A DNA stretch of 64,000 nt. Source: Ptychodera flava (Eukaryota; Hemichordata; Enteropneusta; Ptychoderidae). Location: assembly GCF_041260155.1 (NCBI RefSeq), contig NW_027248278.1, positions 21,442,941 through 21,506,940 of the forward strand. The letters run 5' to 3'. The notes beneath the pieces were generated by a model. The model saw nothing but the letters and a program-made list of their open reading frames with translations, had not been told where the DNA came from and made no database searches. Position 1 is the stretch's first letter. Each line of letters starts with the position of its first letter. Positions 36,401 to 47,460 of the stretch are shown piece after piece. The translations under genes and the position numbers were made by a program.

Positions 36401-36555
36401 ATATTTAGTAACAAACTCACGACCACGAACAGCCCTGCGAGATCAACGGATGTCGTTGTTCTGTACTTGTAGGTGTTCAGAAGACGTTTGGAGCGGTTGC
36501 CGACAGTCCACAGTCACTGAGGGAAGCTGTACAGAAATACATCAAAAAGTCATGA
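27465..36555 (+). CDS. MICOS13: MICOS complex subunit MIC13/QIL1, 4 exons, complete
   Basis: MIC13 is a small mitochondrial inner-membrane protein that bridges MICOS subcomplexes and is needed for crista junctions. Exons: 27465-27484, 29674-29815, 33999-34050, 36473-36555; phases match and total 297 nt, 98 aa (human is 118). It starts MALSLVKNLSKVAIGAGAVY, a hydrophobic segment with a G-x-G-x-V-Y pattern, then DQGLWG, as in human AGGAVYLVYDQELLG (from memory). The middle has YIRDNWNYG (human FPIRDSWNAG) and the end is a basic amphipathic helix, SLREAVQKYIKKS. There is no cleavable presequence by eye, as expected for this family. Introns 1, 2 and 3 (2.2, 4.2 and 2.4 kb) are long for so small a protein and are filled with repeats. 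Confidence 0.93.
27952..28608. mobile_element. Long foldback element in MIC13 intron 1
   Basis: About 657 bp whose left half pairs imperfectly with its right half. Matching blocks in order are GTGATATCGCAGCGGTACTTG, CCGCTGCGAGCC, AGGCTTCGTTGGCAGTTTA, TAGATTTAGCTCGCAAA, CTGAGACTCAT and TTTCGACCGTTTTTCGGTGAG, each with an inverted partner. Arms of roughly 300 bp. No coding capacity seen; a foldback/MITE-type insertion. Confidence 0.85.
28616..29003. mobile_element. Second foldback element in MIC13 intron 1, adjacent to the first
   Basis: Arms of about 95 bp: left AGCCCTGCGTAC ... GTTATACGGCCTCCACCACA ... GGTCCATAGAGATAACTGG; right arm is its complement (28905-29003). About 190 bp between arms. 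Confidence 0.88.
29322..29378. repeat. Near-perfect 28-bp palindrome with 1-base centre
   Basis: Left arm 29322-29349, right arm 29351-29378, one mismatch that becomes G-U in RNA. MIC13 intron 1. Confidence 0.95.
29674..29815 (+). CDS. MICOS13: MIC13 exon 2: membrane segment and DQ.LWG motif
   Basis: Acceptor ttgtttcag and donor gtgagc. Encodes NLSKVAIGAGAVYITVDQGL, then WGDAAQGPVTVKRLSNTLPA and QKDYFEK. Ends in phase 0. Confidence 0.93.
29865..29956 (+). mobile_element. MITE-B copy 7 (MIC13 intron 2)
   Basis: TTAACCCTTTCACCAACATG ... CAGGGAATCAGGGTGGATAG, ending GTTAA; lies 50 bases after the exon 2 donor. Confidence 0.9.
31326..31690 (+). repeat. Direct duplication, two diverged units of about 150 bp
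   Basis: Shared blocks: TTTTCTGCGTAAGAGTAGG, TTTGTCTG/CTTGTCTG, TTTTGAAACGCCACGTC / TTTTGAAACGCTACGTC, GTCTCATTT. Units at about 31326-31480 and 31545-31690. Confidence 0.85.
31700..32241. repeat. Nested inverted pair, 17 bp, 542 bp apart
   Basis: CACAGTCCCTCTATCCA at 31700-31716 and its exact complement at 32225-32241; possible ends of a small element inside the 2.9-kb one. Confidence 0.6.
31747..32316 (-). CDS. Unrecognised 189-codon open frame inside the TIR element
   Basis: Longest open frame outside the three genes. It starts MYNTTCGRLVDCDTVSLHIM and ends RIAVWLCDPGD. No domain, signal or membrane segment is recognised. It lies between the nested inverted ends (31700-32241 overlaps most of it) in a GC-richer patch, where long chance frames are more likely. 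It could be a transposon gene relic, an antisense or separate transcript, or chance. Confidence 0.2.
   Translation of the reverse strand: MYNTTCGRLVDCDTVSLHIMQYRLTHSPSIHAFLQLSFLFCSVNRHDFTEYYTENIIRSYLEALNISIARESDDKFSSVIPAVACATSTMDVKNRHPCVNTLAAINPIAHYHHLRWEKDHEKQTPVSGYDNFCLRVVDRRREHLIEPKTAKIREKRTHNRGLWHAGQTQATHYHVTVPRIAVWLCDPGD
33999..34050 (+). CDS. MICOS13: MIC13 exon 3: conserved IRDNWNYG motif
   Basis: Acceptor catttctttcag and donor gtaagc. Encodes IPSSKQVGDYIRDNWNY(G). The RDxWNxG block is the most conserved part of MIC13 outside the membrane segment. Confidence 0.93.
34362..34475 (+). repeat. Three diverged tandem units around GATAGGCCAATC
   Basis: GATAGGCCAATCTATCTTGAG, GATAGGCCAATCCATTTTGTG, GCTAGGCCAATCCATTTTATA, spaced about 50 bases, each followed by a GGGTC-type block. 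MIC13 intron 3. Confidence 0.85.
34569..34672 (+). repeat. Two tandem units of about 50 bp
   Basis: TTCTGTGAGCTCACAGGATTG CCTGTAT and TTCTGTGAGCTCACTAGATTG CCTGTAT, with following AGGTTACAGGGCC / AGGCTAAAGGCCC. Confidence 0.85.
35441..35655 (-). mobile_element. MITE-A copy 7 (MIC13 intron 3)
   Basis: Reverse orientation: starts with the complement of the ...ACAGCACT end and finishes GACTTGGCGCTAG...GGTTAA. Confidence 0.82.
35954..36043. repeat. 90-base imperfect stem-loop
   Basis: GCGGTACAAACAAACCCAC pairs with GTGGGTTTGTTTGTACCGC; the stem continues imperfectly through AAACGCG/CGCGTTT to a loop of about 25 bases. MIC13 intron 3. Confidence 0.9.
36312..36425 (+). repeat. Repeat F copy, shortened (MIC13 intron 3)
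   Basis: ATGGCTCAGACTACAAGCTG then AAATTTGTCAAAATTTCTAG and TATATTTAGTAACAAACTC. Lies shortly upstream of MIC13 exon 4. Confidence 0.85.
36473..36555 (+). CDS. MICOS13: MIC13 exon 4: C-terminal amphipathic helix
   Basis: Acceptor tgtacttgtag. Encodes VQKTFGAVADSPQSLREAVQ and KYIKKS, then TGA (36553-36555). Repeat-F sequence ends about 40 bases upstream of this exon. Confidence 0.9.
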
Positions 36556-37627
36556 ATGCTGGACCAGATGATCACAACATTTACAAGATTTGACTTCTAT
36601 CAGCGTGTATATTGGGATTCCTTGCCTGCCAATTTCATAACATAGACTATAGAATACATGACATTGAAATTTTATCTTTTGATTCTAGTCTGTTAGATCT
36701 TCAACGTATACGGTAGTGGTGTGAATGCATAGTTTTCAGTGGTTAGGTTGGACCTATGTACTGGTACAGTGAGATGTATATGTACCTCTGTGTTGTGCTA
36801 AAACCATTTCATGTGCATTCCTTGAACTGTGAGGGCAGTATTACATCAGGCAGTCTCTGACGAGGCTAATACGCATTCAACAGACAGACAGTGTAAGGGA
36901 TTGGTTAAGTAGCAGCAACTCCAGTACATAACCATGTCACAAATTACAACCAGGCATATAGATATATATTTGAAATACAGTGATGCTTATACCGCCTAGG
37001 CTCTACATTCTGTCATTCATTTGGAAAAGAGAAATGAACCTAGCCTGCATGCTACTATTGTGTACAAAATTGCTGACTCATTATTATTGAAAGGTAACAG
37101 AAAAATTGTAAAAGTCATGGCCATTTGAGTTTGAAATCATCTTAAATATCTTTGTGTCATTATTTTTTATTTGACATGTTCTGTATTCGTATTTAAAAGA
37201 TTTTCTTTTGTTTTCATATCACGTTTACTACATGATCAAAATAATTTGCGTCTCCAGAACTTCCCATCTAATTCTTCAATTAGATTTAGTGAAAAAAATT
37301 TTGCAATGAATTCGTAAATTGTATAATTTTTTTGTTGATGTTCAGTACTTGTAATATTTCAGTGGTTACATGGCATGAAATGTATTGAAAGATTGTCATT
37401 TTACAAATATATGTTGATGTAATGCTATTAGCATGTTATAGTCACTTTTCTCACTGGTATGGTTTTGTTGTGAATGCGTTGTGTGGTTAGGCCCTATTTA
37501 CTGTCTGCCATCAACCATTAGTTCTCTTGTCCTTGTCTCTCTGTACAGTAAAAGACAAAATCTATGGTATACTTGGGTTGATAATGACATTGTACCTTGG
37601 ATGCCCTATTGGGCCATTTAAAGAAGA

Positions 37628-37839
37628 TTCTTTGTTTACCATCCTTGGGTTTTCTAAAAACCTACCAGCCAGGCAAAAAAAAACAAAGACAAAAAAACAC
37701 AAGTGTATTAACATATGCTCAATTTTTATTTGGTTTCTTTTGGAAAAATAATATTTTTATTTGTAATAGTGTTAACATTGTGTTTGTTTTCTTAATTTTC
37801 TCTGAAAACCTACCAGCACACGAGATGGTAAACAAAGAA
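37628..37839. repeat. 17-bp inverted pair about 180 bp apart
   Basis: ATTCTTTGTTTACCATC at the left and GATGGTAAACAAAGAAT at the right, with AAAACCTACCAGC twice inside. A possible small MITE downstream of MIC13. Confidence 0.6.
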
Positions 37840-38772
37840 TTTATTTAAAGCGCCTTATCAAGAATCACACTGGGTCTTCCAAGGTCAATTCCTGTCTTGT
37901 GGTGTACATTGCTTGTACAAGGTCACTTCTGCCAGTAAATAGTAACATCTCAATAGTGATCAATGGATACTGATTTATATATTATCTAATCGTTAAGTAT
38001 GTTTGTTTGTTTTTGTTTGTTTGTTTGTTGGTTTGTTTTTTTTCACCCAAACTTTGCAACAACTAAGTGTAATCATCAATGTGCTATGTATATGTATCTG
38101 CTGTTTTTACACTCTTAGAGCTATGTGGTTGCTAATCCATTGCTTTACTTGGATAACTGATTTATCAAAAGCTGATATCTTTGTTGATGTGGGAATACAT
38201 CGATAATGGACGGGTATGATTTGTAAAGAGCAAGAAGAGGTGCAGGGAGGGGCAGAAGGAAGGTAGAAAGAAGAGAAGAGAAATTATGAACAATTTTTTT
38301 GCCAATTCAGTACGCTAATCTTGATTGAGCTCGACAGCTGACACAATATTTTTCTAGTCCTTCACTTCACAACCAGCCTTGATTATGTCCTTCTCAAAAG
38401 CTACAATTCCTGTACACAGAACAAGGTCAACACAACTACTGCTACCCTGGCCTCATCCCCACCATTCTAATAATTTATATAATCTCTTCAAAAATGAATA
38501 TGCTGTCCCTTAAAACAAATTATGATGCTCTATTTTCATTGCTTTCTGTGTTGATGTTAAATATTCCTACATCATTTTGTATGAAAATATTCTTGCTAAA
38601 ATTTTTGCGTTGGTTTATTTCAAGCAGCATGCTTGTAGAAATAAGAATTTACCATCTACTATAGGTTACAAAATGCAGACCAGTTGAATTTGATTTGCAA
38701 TGTGGTATTAGGTTGTAAGATATCAATAATTGATTATTGCTGGCAAGTCCCTTTGTTTTTAAATCCTGCTCT

Positions 38773-38863
38773 TTACCTCTACTATCATGGTTTGACCCAA
38801 TTCCATCATTATCAATGGTGGTTTTGGACGAGTTCACAGGAAATTTGGGGGTGAACAGGTCAA
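38773..38863 (+). mobile_element. MITE-B copy 8
   Basis: TTTACCTCTACTATCATGG ... GGAAATTTGGGGGTGAACAG. Confidence 0.82.
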
Positions 38864-39959
38864 ATTATTAGGGCACAGAGAATTTATTGAATTTTTGCTT
38901 GTTTGTTCTGCAAATCCTGATTTTGAGTAATAATTTTGAAATGACGGAAAAATAATAATGAAACACTCCAAATTTTCTCGTATTGCTACCCAGTACCTGT
39001 GTTCACATCATGATATCGGAAACACATTTGTTGAAAACATTATAGTTGTGTGTGTATCCAATGGTGTACAATGGCAAATTGTCTTTATGTTTGTAAAATA
39101 AGCATTTGCTTGTCCCCATTTTTTTTGCCGAGTAAATTCAGGAACAAGAAAACTATCATTTGATACAGACTGTATCGTATTCACCTGTACTGGATGACTC
39201 ATTAGAAAAACAAAAAAAATTGAAGGAAGATTCTAGTACAGAAGACAATTTTTTGAAAAAAAATTGTGTGTGCCAGGACAACGGTGACATTTACTTGATA
39301 AAATCACAGATGGTACAATATGTTAGCGATTTGAGACCCGGATACAATTATCATCAGCAGTGTTTGTCTGCAACGTATTAAACTGACTCATCAAAGGATT
39401 TCTGGTTATCAGTAAAGCACTCATCAACTTATGCTGGTGTTTGTCATACTTGGAAATCATGTCGACTTTGATCAGAAATGTCCACACTTTCAAGAGATCC
39501 TGTATTCTGCAAATTGAAGTTATACACACATGACGTTTAGATTTCCCTGGCATGCATACACGTTGCTCTAACTAGATACTCATACAAATAAAAGTAAATG
39601 TACACAATATTTACACAGCCATGTGCTGCTTTTGTGCGCAGTCACAAATTTCGACCGTTGACCTACTTTTCTGGAAGTAAAGGTCACATACTCATCAAGT
39701 GCAGCCTGCGTAATGGTTAATCACCACTCTATACCGTGACGTTCCAGACACTGACATGCCCGCCACGCTCCGTCTGTTTGGTATCCATAGCGACAAGGCA
39801 GTAGGTCAACCAGGGTGGAGATTGTCAGATAGTTGTCGTGCCGCCAGGATTCTCAACCCGAGTTGGTATCTCCGCTTTCAATCTTGCAGCCAGGTGTATA
39901 TTGCGCTTGATCGCGAATGACGTCATTTTTTTCTTTCACTAATATGCAAAAATGAATAT

Positions 39960-40190
39960 TTGTCGGTATATTCAGCAAGAACGACAAAAGTAAAACCTGC
40001 TAGTTTTACAATGGATACTAAAAGTCACACTAATTTTATGGCTCAGACTACAAACTGCAACAACCGCAATGCATGCAAAAATAAGATTTGTCCGAATTGC
40101 GAGCAGTAGTGTACGATGTTGTGTGCATGGAGCTATATTTAGAAACAAACCCGAAATCGCGATCAGCGTTATCGCAGAACCTGCCGGCAA
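39960..40190 (+). repeat. Repeat F copy, longest
   Basis: AAACCTGCTAGTTTTACAATGG, GGCTCAGACTACAAACTGC, GCATGGAGCTATATTTAG, AACCCGAAATCGCGATCAGC. Confidence 0.87.
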
Positions 40191-40865
40191 GTCTCTTAAC
40201 TGCCCCTGTTTCAGGTGTCTCCACTCTGACATTTGTGAACAATTATTCTTATATATATGGTATGCATATTTTGAATTACTGATATGTGATTTTGTTATTG
40301 AAGCTTATGGAAATTACTTTTATTTTTTTAGAAATGACGAGACAAGGTGTTTAAATCTGGAAATATTTTGGAATATTGAATTTTATTTGGAAGGGAATGC
40401 ATAATCATAATAATGGGTGTATTGTGTGTTTAGGCTCAAGGTTGTAAAAAATTGTGATGTCATAGAAATACAAATTTGTCAACAATTTTTAAAATTACTC
40501 CTGAACTCAAAATTTTGTCCAACACACTATAAACGCCGGTATTTTCGTTATATATTTAACAATAGTCCTCGAAAGTGCCTTGGAATGGATTGAGCACATT
40601 GCGATCATGCTCACTTCACAGACAGCTGAAGTTTGACAGTCACTCTTACTTCCTTGTGTAAACTACCAAATTGAGCATATGTTTCAATCATCTGGGATGG
40701 TAATCATATCACTTATGAACCGTCAAAAAAGCTGAAATCCCTAATAATTCGACCACTAAAATTATTTTTGCTCAACTATTGGAAATCGTAATTATTTTTT
40801 CTGGTCTAATTGATAGGGCTTTTACAATACTTTTCATAAAGATACTACTGTATTCAGAGTAAATT

Positions 40866-41083
40866 CTGAGTGCTGTAATTTTCCCACCAAATTTTAGTGC
40901 AACATTTTATACCAATTTTCATGAATTTTTCTGTAATTTTCTTGATAATTTTGGACCAAATGGATATGTCATTTCATTGGCTACCGTTTTTTTTTTTTTA
41001 AATTTTCACTAAAACTAGAAAAATTTGACTGGCATAAATTTTATAAAGGTAACAAAAGTTGACTTTGGCGCTCAAAGGATTAA
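40866..41083 (-). mobile_element. MITE-A copy 8
   Basis: GAGTGCTGTAATTTTCCCACC ... TTGACTTTGGCGCTCAAAGG, ending ATTAA. Confidence 0.88.
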
Positions 41084-42076
41084 TAATTGGAGTGTAAATA
41101 GGCAAACACTGTCATAAAGTGGTTCTCTGAAACAAACAATCCACAAGGGATGTCCTTGCTATTAAATTATCAATACAATCTTGGGGAGTATATTTTGCTG
41201 CCTTCACGACGACAACAAGCCATACTGTTGCCTTTGCACACTGCCGGCTGTAACACACAAGGGTCTCACTCAAGCGTTTGCTGTTCAAGCCAAAACGAGT
41301 ACTGTCTCAACGTGCGAAAACACTAAAAAATTCATTGTAAATACTTCACTTTGGTTGTCTGTACCAGTCCCAACCTCAATAACAAGTTAAGGTGAAGTAC
41401 TACGAATTACGTCAAAATTAAGTTGTGGTGTCATTTTCTTGAAACTTTGCATAAATATTCTTGGAAATTGTGCAAGTTCAAAAATGAAATAAAAAATGAG
41501 GGTCACCACGCTTGTTTCCATGGAAACGGACGTTAAAATGGCGTCCTTAGAAATAATAAAAATGATATAATTCACTTAAACTAAAGGAAGCAATTATAAA
41601 CGCTTAGCAAATGAGATAATTTTAATAAATACCAAGACTTAAGATCCATATCTATCGAATGTATAGTTGTGATGATGTTTGTAAAGAAATGTTAACATAA
41701 GTATCGATTACAAAATGACGATATCAAAATTATATCACTACATAATTTCCGAACTTTCTCCCTGTCGCTTTGAATGGTGTCATTTTGACCAAACTTGGCG
41801 AATAAAATCCTGACATAATACCATTTAGTTTACACTTATAATGAAAGGGTGTCACCACGCTACTTTTTACAATATCTCCAGGTGAATGGGTAATTTGTGC
41901 CATATAAATGGGAGAGAAATGTTAATTTTTCGCTCATATGAATAAAAACCAGCTTCCTAGGGGGTCAAAATATGACAAGGTTATAGGTCACATGTATTTC
42001 TAAGACACTGGGTCAAAAATTAGGTAAAAGTGCAATTTCAACAATGACAGGTGATGTTAAATACATGCGTTACAAA

Positions 42077-42238
42077 TAACCCTTTGCGGCAGGCTGGAGT
42101 TAAATCTGCGCAGAAACGTTCTAAAGCGTGTGCGCGTCCGAATTCGTCGCCCTTTACCTTAATCATCAAGTAATATTTGCCAAAGCACATCTGTCCAAGT
42201 CTAGATTTAGAAAAACATCTCATTCACCAAGGGGTTAA
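42077..42238. mobile_element. TTAA-type element, about 160 bp
   Basis: ATAACCCTTTGCGGCAGG ... TTCACCAAGGGGTTAA; CCCTTTG/CAAGGGG ends with an unrelated interior containing GCGTGTGCGCG. Confidence 0.6.
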
Positions 42239-42841
42239 TAATATTTACCGATTGCAAGAAATTTCATGCAATTCAGTCGGGTGTTTTTCCCGGTACTAAA
42301 AGTCAGCATATCTACAACGCAGGGGATGTCTGGCTGTAAAAGTAACAATACCCACTTGGAGATGTACAGTACTTGATTAAAGTTAGTTCATTAATTGCTA
42401 CCAACTCACCATGGCAACATGATATGCTAATGAATGACCTCAATTACAAATGAATGCAGACAAATTACCTCGGTTAATATAATGCATTTTCTTTATACAG
42501 GCCACTTTACGATTATTGCCTTAATTTCCAATGCATGGCTACAAATCTTCATCATTTAATTAGTTCTGATGAAGTTTACTTCAATTTTGTCTTAATTTGG
42601 TTTGTAATTAGAGATTAATTACAATTACTGTCTAAATAAGTCAGTTTTGTCTGAAAATATCAAGATCTACTTGATGAAAGATATGGTGGACCTTGATGAT
42701 ACTGCCCAGTCGGTTGTCCACGGCAACCACTGCTGTTTATCTCACGCGCCCATCCTGATGGGAACGTGTCCACAAAGTTTCAGAATTTCTCTGTAAGAGC
42801 CCTGTGTGTACAGTGGGCAAGGTCAAACTCGCTGGTCTATG

Positions 42842-43062
42842 AACCCTTTGAGTGCAAGAGTCAAATTTTGTCGCTTTTATAAAATAGATCCCAGTAAATT
42901 TCTTTTAGATTATTGCCTAAATTTCGATTAAAAAGTGCAGCCAATGAAATGTGCTGTCCATTTGGTCCAAAATTATCAAAAAATTACTGAAAAATTCACA
43001 AAAATTGGTAAAATGTTGCACTAAAATTTTGGTGGGAAAAAATTACAGCACTCAAAGGGTTG
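42842..43062 (+). mobile_element. MITE-A copy 9
   Basis: AACCCTTTGAGTGC ... GCACTCAAAGGGTT; both inverted ends nearly perfect. Confidence 0.9.
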
Positions 43063-43790
43063 ATAGATCCTTCCTGTTGTTTTCTTATTGGCTCTGATGT
43101 CCACTCAGAGACAAGAATTAACGAGCACAAACAAACCAACCTGAGTTTATGGCATGTAATTCTATACGTGCATTTTGCAAAATTTCTCATGTCTATAAGC
43201 GTTGAATATTTAATAGAGACAATACGATTACTTTTGTTATTTGTGAATTTTTTTATCGCTAACTTAGGATCATTACTCTCATACAAAACACAGAATATAT
43301 CATAATTAATTCATATCTCTCAGTTTGTTGATTTTTTCAAAGGTCACATTCTAGAGAAAACAAAAACTAATTAATTTTCTTGTTCCATGGACATAAGCAG
43401 TCTCAATAATTTACAGCAGAAAAAATTTTCTCACACCTCGTACTTTTTAGTCACAAAAAATATTGCTTTATTACAACAGGATAAACATGTAATTATTTGT
43501 GATGTAAATTGTACTTTGTTCGGAGATTTCCGATGACCTCAGCGACCCTGTCAAAGTTTGATCTTTGACTCTCATGATCTTTGATCTCATTTGTTGCCAT
43601 GGCTACAGTGTAATCAACAAAGTAAATGGCATATAACCAATAAGATCAGCACATCAAAATGTTTTTGTGATTAAGTCATTAATTTATAAAGGTATATTTT
43701 AAGTTTGTCTAAAAATATACTGCTTTGTTGTTTAGATGAACATGAAAAAGAAAATATGTGCACGGTGTGTCTTGAAAACATTGTAAATGT

Positions 43791-44016
43791 TTAACTCTTT
43801 GAGTGCTGTAATTTTTTCCCACAAAATTTCAGCACGATATTATACCAATTTTTATGAATTTTTCAGTGATACTTCTGATAATTTTGGACCAAAGGGACAT
43901 CATATTTCATTGGCTAGAGCTTTTTGTCAAAATTTTGGCAAAAATTTGAAAAAAATTCACTTGGGTATATTTTTTATAGGTGTAGACAGAAATTGGCTTT
44001 GGTGCTTAAAAGGTTG
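43791..44016 (-). mobile_element. MITE-A copy 10
   Basis: TTAACTCTTTGAGTGCTG ... TTGGTGCTTAAAAGGTT; reverse orientation. Confidence 0.87.
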
Positions 44017-44143
44017 ATGACGAAAAAGCAGAGCTTGCCACAGTGTGGTTTGCGGTGGACCAAAACTCATTAACATTGTGAACATGTGTTCTTATCAAAG
44101 GTGCATCAACACAGTATTGTCATGGCAGAAATACATGCCAGTG

Positions 44144-44599
44144 TACAGTGCGTTTCACCTAGGTACGGCAACTCAGCGTATGAGACGGACACAATCCACG
44201 TACAAAACAAGCGAGTAACTTGGGTATCACGACACATTGGAAAGTCACCAACTTATTGATTAATTACAGTAAACCAGCATAGGGCAGCCGCTTTGTCTAG
44301 ATTGAGAGATACACTTTATCTACAATGTGTGGTTTTTTAGTTAGTTTCTGTTGAGAATACCTTCACCTCTTGAACTCTTAGCTGAAATTGTAAAAGAAAC
44401 AGTTACATTGTAGATCAAGTCTAGTCAACTGTTTATCTCTCAGTCCAGACAGCGGCTGCCCCTTGCTGGTTTACTGTAATTAGTCGCAAGTCGGTGGCTT
44501 TGAAATGTGTCCATGATACCCAAGCTAATCATATGTTTTGTACGTGGATTGTGTCCGTCTCTTACACTGAGTTGCGGCACCTAGGTGAAACGCACTGTA
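44144..44599. mobile_element. Foldback element, 456 bp
   Basis: Starts TACAGTGCGTTTCACCTAGG and ends with the complement. Inner blocks (GACGGACACAATCCACGTAC, TTACAGTAAACCAGCA, GGGCAGCCGCTTTGTCTAGA, TTGAGAGATA) also have inverted partners, so the two halves pair over about 200 bp. Confidence 0.9.
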
Positions 44600-44865
44600 T
44601 ATTTGCTTACCTAATATGTTTTATTTTAACTTTTGAAGACTCCTACCAAAATTTTATTGGACAACACTTTTATAACTGAAGTGATAGAGTGTTTAATGTT
44701 CCACTTAACCAGTTCGTGGCAGATTGACTTGTTCAGAAAAAAAAACATTTACTTTGGACCAAAAGATTTGCAGGCCAGTACTATTACTGAATACCAGAGA
44801 CTAAGCATGGACATAGACTGTTATGAAACATTCTATACAGTTTTATGCTTAGTTTTATGTTTTTG

Positions 44866-45213
44866 TACACTTCCGGGACAGATGTTTAGACTCTCAAACT
44901 TTTCCAATTCTTTTCTGAGATATCACTTGTGGGGTTCATTTTAAAGCTCTTGGTGTAAGAAAACTTTTCACGTCTTAGTTTTTCAAAAATCCAAATTTTA
45001 ATTTTTCTCCCATATAGTTAACACAGGACTGGCGGCCATTTTGAATTTTAAATATCGGTAAATCGTTGGTATTTGTTTCTCTAATATAAAAATTTGCATG
45101 GTGACCTTTGATTTTTTTATTCTTTATTTTGAACGACAGTGGTTGAAATATTTCTTAAGGAAAGTTTGAGCAAAAGTTTAAGTCTTTCACTTTTGAGGTG
45201 CATACTACCTTAA
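44866..45213 (-). repeat. Repeat D, full-length reverse copy (about 348 bp)
   Basis: The complement matches 47879-48211 and 48208-48560: GGTAGTATGCACCTC, TTTCAACCACT, GGCCGCCA, AGACTCTCAAAC-type blocks. Flanked at its end by CCTTAA. Confidence 0.87.
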
Positions 45214-45459
45214 GAACAATAAAGCAGGAGATGTTATTTATATACTAGCTCCTCATTTATTTTACATTATTGCAGTTTGTTGTATAGATATGCACCGCAG
45301 CAGCACAAATGTACCGTATTTTGCCACAGTGCTCTTCACTTGCCTTACATTTGAATGAGTTTGAATTTGAAAATTGTACCTATCCTCCCCCAGAAGTATT
45401 CATTTTAATTCCAGGAGATGATGCTTTTAGTACCTTTGAAGTATCTTCATTTCAATTTG

Positions 45460-45551
45460 TAACCTGTTCGCCCTAAATTCCCTGTAGAAAGGTCCATGAT
45501 CACCATTGATAACAATTGGGTTTGGGCCAAACCATGGAGGTTAACAGGTTG
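45460..45551 (-). mobile_element. MITE-B copy 9, reverse
   Basis: TAACCTGTTCGCCCTAAATTC ... GGGCCAAACCATGGAGGTTA, ending ACAGGTT. Confidence 0.88.
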
Positions 45552-46438
45552 AAGCCTGTATGAAACCAGTGAAATGTTGATTTTTGTATCAAAGGTTTCA
45601 ATTCACATTGGTACCTGCAGATGGAGGGGGGCTGCAATCAGTTACACAACATTCCTGCAATATCACAATCCTTTGTCACAAATTCACAACAGAATGTACC
45701 CTTTCAAAGCAAACAGTCCTGCTTATACATACTTTCCTGCAGGCGTAAATAAAGTCCTGTGAATAGACCTGACTACAGGTATGATCCTTTGTCAATGTGT
45801 TGTGTGTTTTTGTTGTAGAATTCAACAATGTGGCTTTTATCTCTACAACTCTAAAGCCTAAGCTCTTTTTCTTATTAAAGTTTCTCTCTGAACAGAACAT
45901 TATAAGAACTCTCTGTTTATCCTCTAAAAAGGTTTCAGGATGTCGTGATTTGCATATGACCTTAAATGACCTGTCATGTTCTTTTTCACGACATAGTCAT
46001 CAACACCGCTACTTATACATGATAAGTCCTGGTTTTTCGACTAGTTTCAACTGTCTGCACATTTAGATCATATTCATGGGTTTTTCCCCCTTTTTTTGAC
46101 CAAAAGTCATTTTGTCAGACATATTTTGGAGGTATCAAACTCATTATAGAGAAAAAGTTTGATGACCCCTGACACTAGCTCTCTGAGTACTGCACTTTGG
46201 CGCAAAATTTGAACACTAAAGAGTCAAAGACCCTTTGAAAAGTTGGGTGCGTCAAATTGTTCCATTATTGTCAGTCAATAGTTATTCTCCAGACGATAAT
46301 GACATCAGCATGTTTCTTTGAGTTTCAAAACAGACGACTGTACAGAAAATCTATTTATCGTAGCTTGAGCTATATTCCAAAACATTGTGTACCTTTGGAA
46401 ACATTAAAGATAAGAACACTGACTGGCTGTCTATGGAA

Positions 46439-46663
46439 TTAACACTTTGAACACTGTAATTTTTTCCTGCCAAAATTTCAGTGCAAAATTTTACCAATTT
46501 TTATGAATTTTTCTGTAATTTTTTGATAATTTTGGACCAAATGGACATCACATTTCATTTGCTACAGTTTTTTTCTCAAAATTTTGGCAAAAATCTGAGA
46601 AAAATTGACTCAGGTTTATTTTATAAAGGGGACAAAAATAGATTTTGGCACTCAAAGGGTTAT
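46439..46663 (-). mobile_element. MITE-A copy 11
   Basis: TTAACACTTTGAACACTG ... TTGGCACTCAAAGGGTTA; reverse orientation. Confidence 0.88.
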
Positions 46664-46994
46664 AATTCTTAACTTCTGTAGATATTCACGGATGTGTGCT
46701 GTTTGTGTTCTGTCCTAGCGGTGATATCAGCATCCACTCACATTATGGTGCCCAGTACCTTCATCCTGATAGTCTAGGAATTTGTTTTACTTTGTTTTTG
46801 GAAGCTTATAACGTTGCTTTTTGTGAGATTCATTCAAAAGACAATGATTGTTGCACATCATTTGTACAAGAGAAATGGTAAAACCAAACGTACAATGCCT
46901 GAAATGTCCTCATAGAAAGGTATATTAATGCTTTCAAAAACTTAGATTTGTAATTTACTCTGCTCTAGGCTTTGTGGGTGACAAATTTCTATAC

Positions 46995-47165
46995 TTAAAG
47001 GTAGTGTGCTCATCGACACTAAAATACTTAAAACTTTTGCTTAAACTTTCCTCAAGGAAACTTAAGACCATATCCTTTAAAAATCAAGAATAAGAATCGA
47101 AGATCACCTCACCAGATCAACAATAGCAGATTTTAAAGTTAAAACGAGAAACTGTATTTTAGTAA
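46995..47165 (+). repeat. Repeat D fragment
   Basis: TTAAAGGTAGTGTGCTCATC then AAACTTTCCTCAAGGAAACTT and AAAATCAAGAATAAGAATCG match the left half of repeat D. A more distant relative may lie at 41387-41550. Confidence 0.7.
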
Positions 47166-47358
47166 AAAGACAGTGGAATTCCATCAAGCTAGCAACTAGG
47201 TGATTGAGCTGTATAATCTTGCTCAGTGCTCGATGCTAAAGCAGAGCGTTATAATTAATAACCAAATAAGTTTCATGCATCCTTTCACTTCTGTCTAAAG
47301 ATTGCATGATACATGAAACGTAACAAATATCATTACTTTGTACTTGAAGTAATTTGTG

Positions 47359-47460
<102 letters not shown>

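Noticed and set aside
39160..39381. 73-codon frame with Cys-rich middle
   Set aside because: No recognisable family, AT-rich, no surrounding exons; cannot be distinguished from chance.
44633..44944. 103-codon plus-strand frame
   Set aside because: Overlaps the end of a foldback element and the edge of repeat D; no domain.
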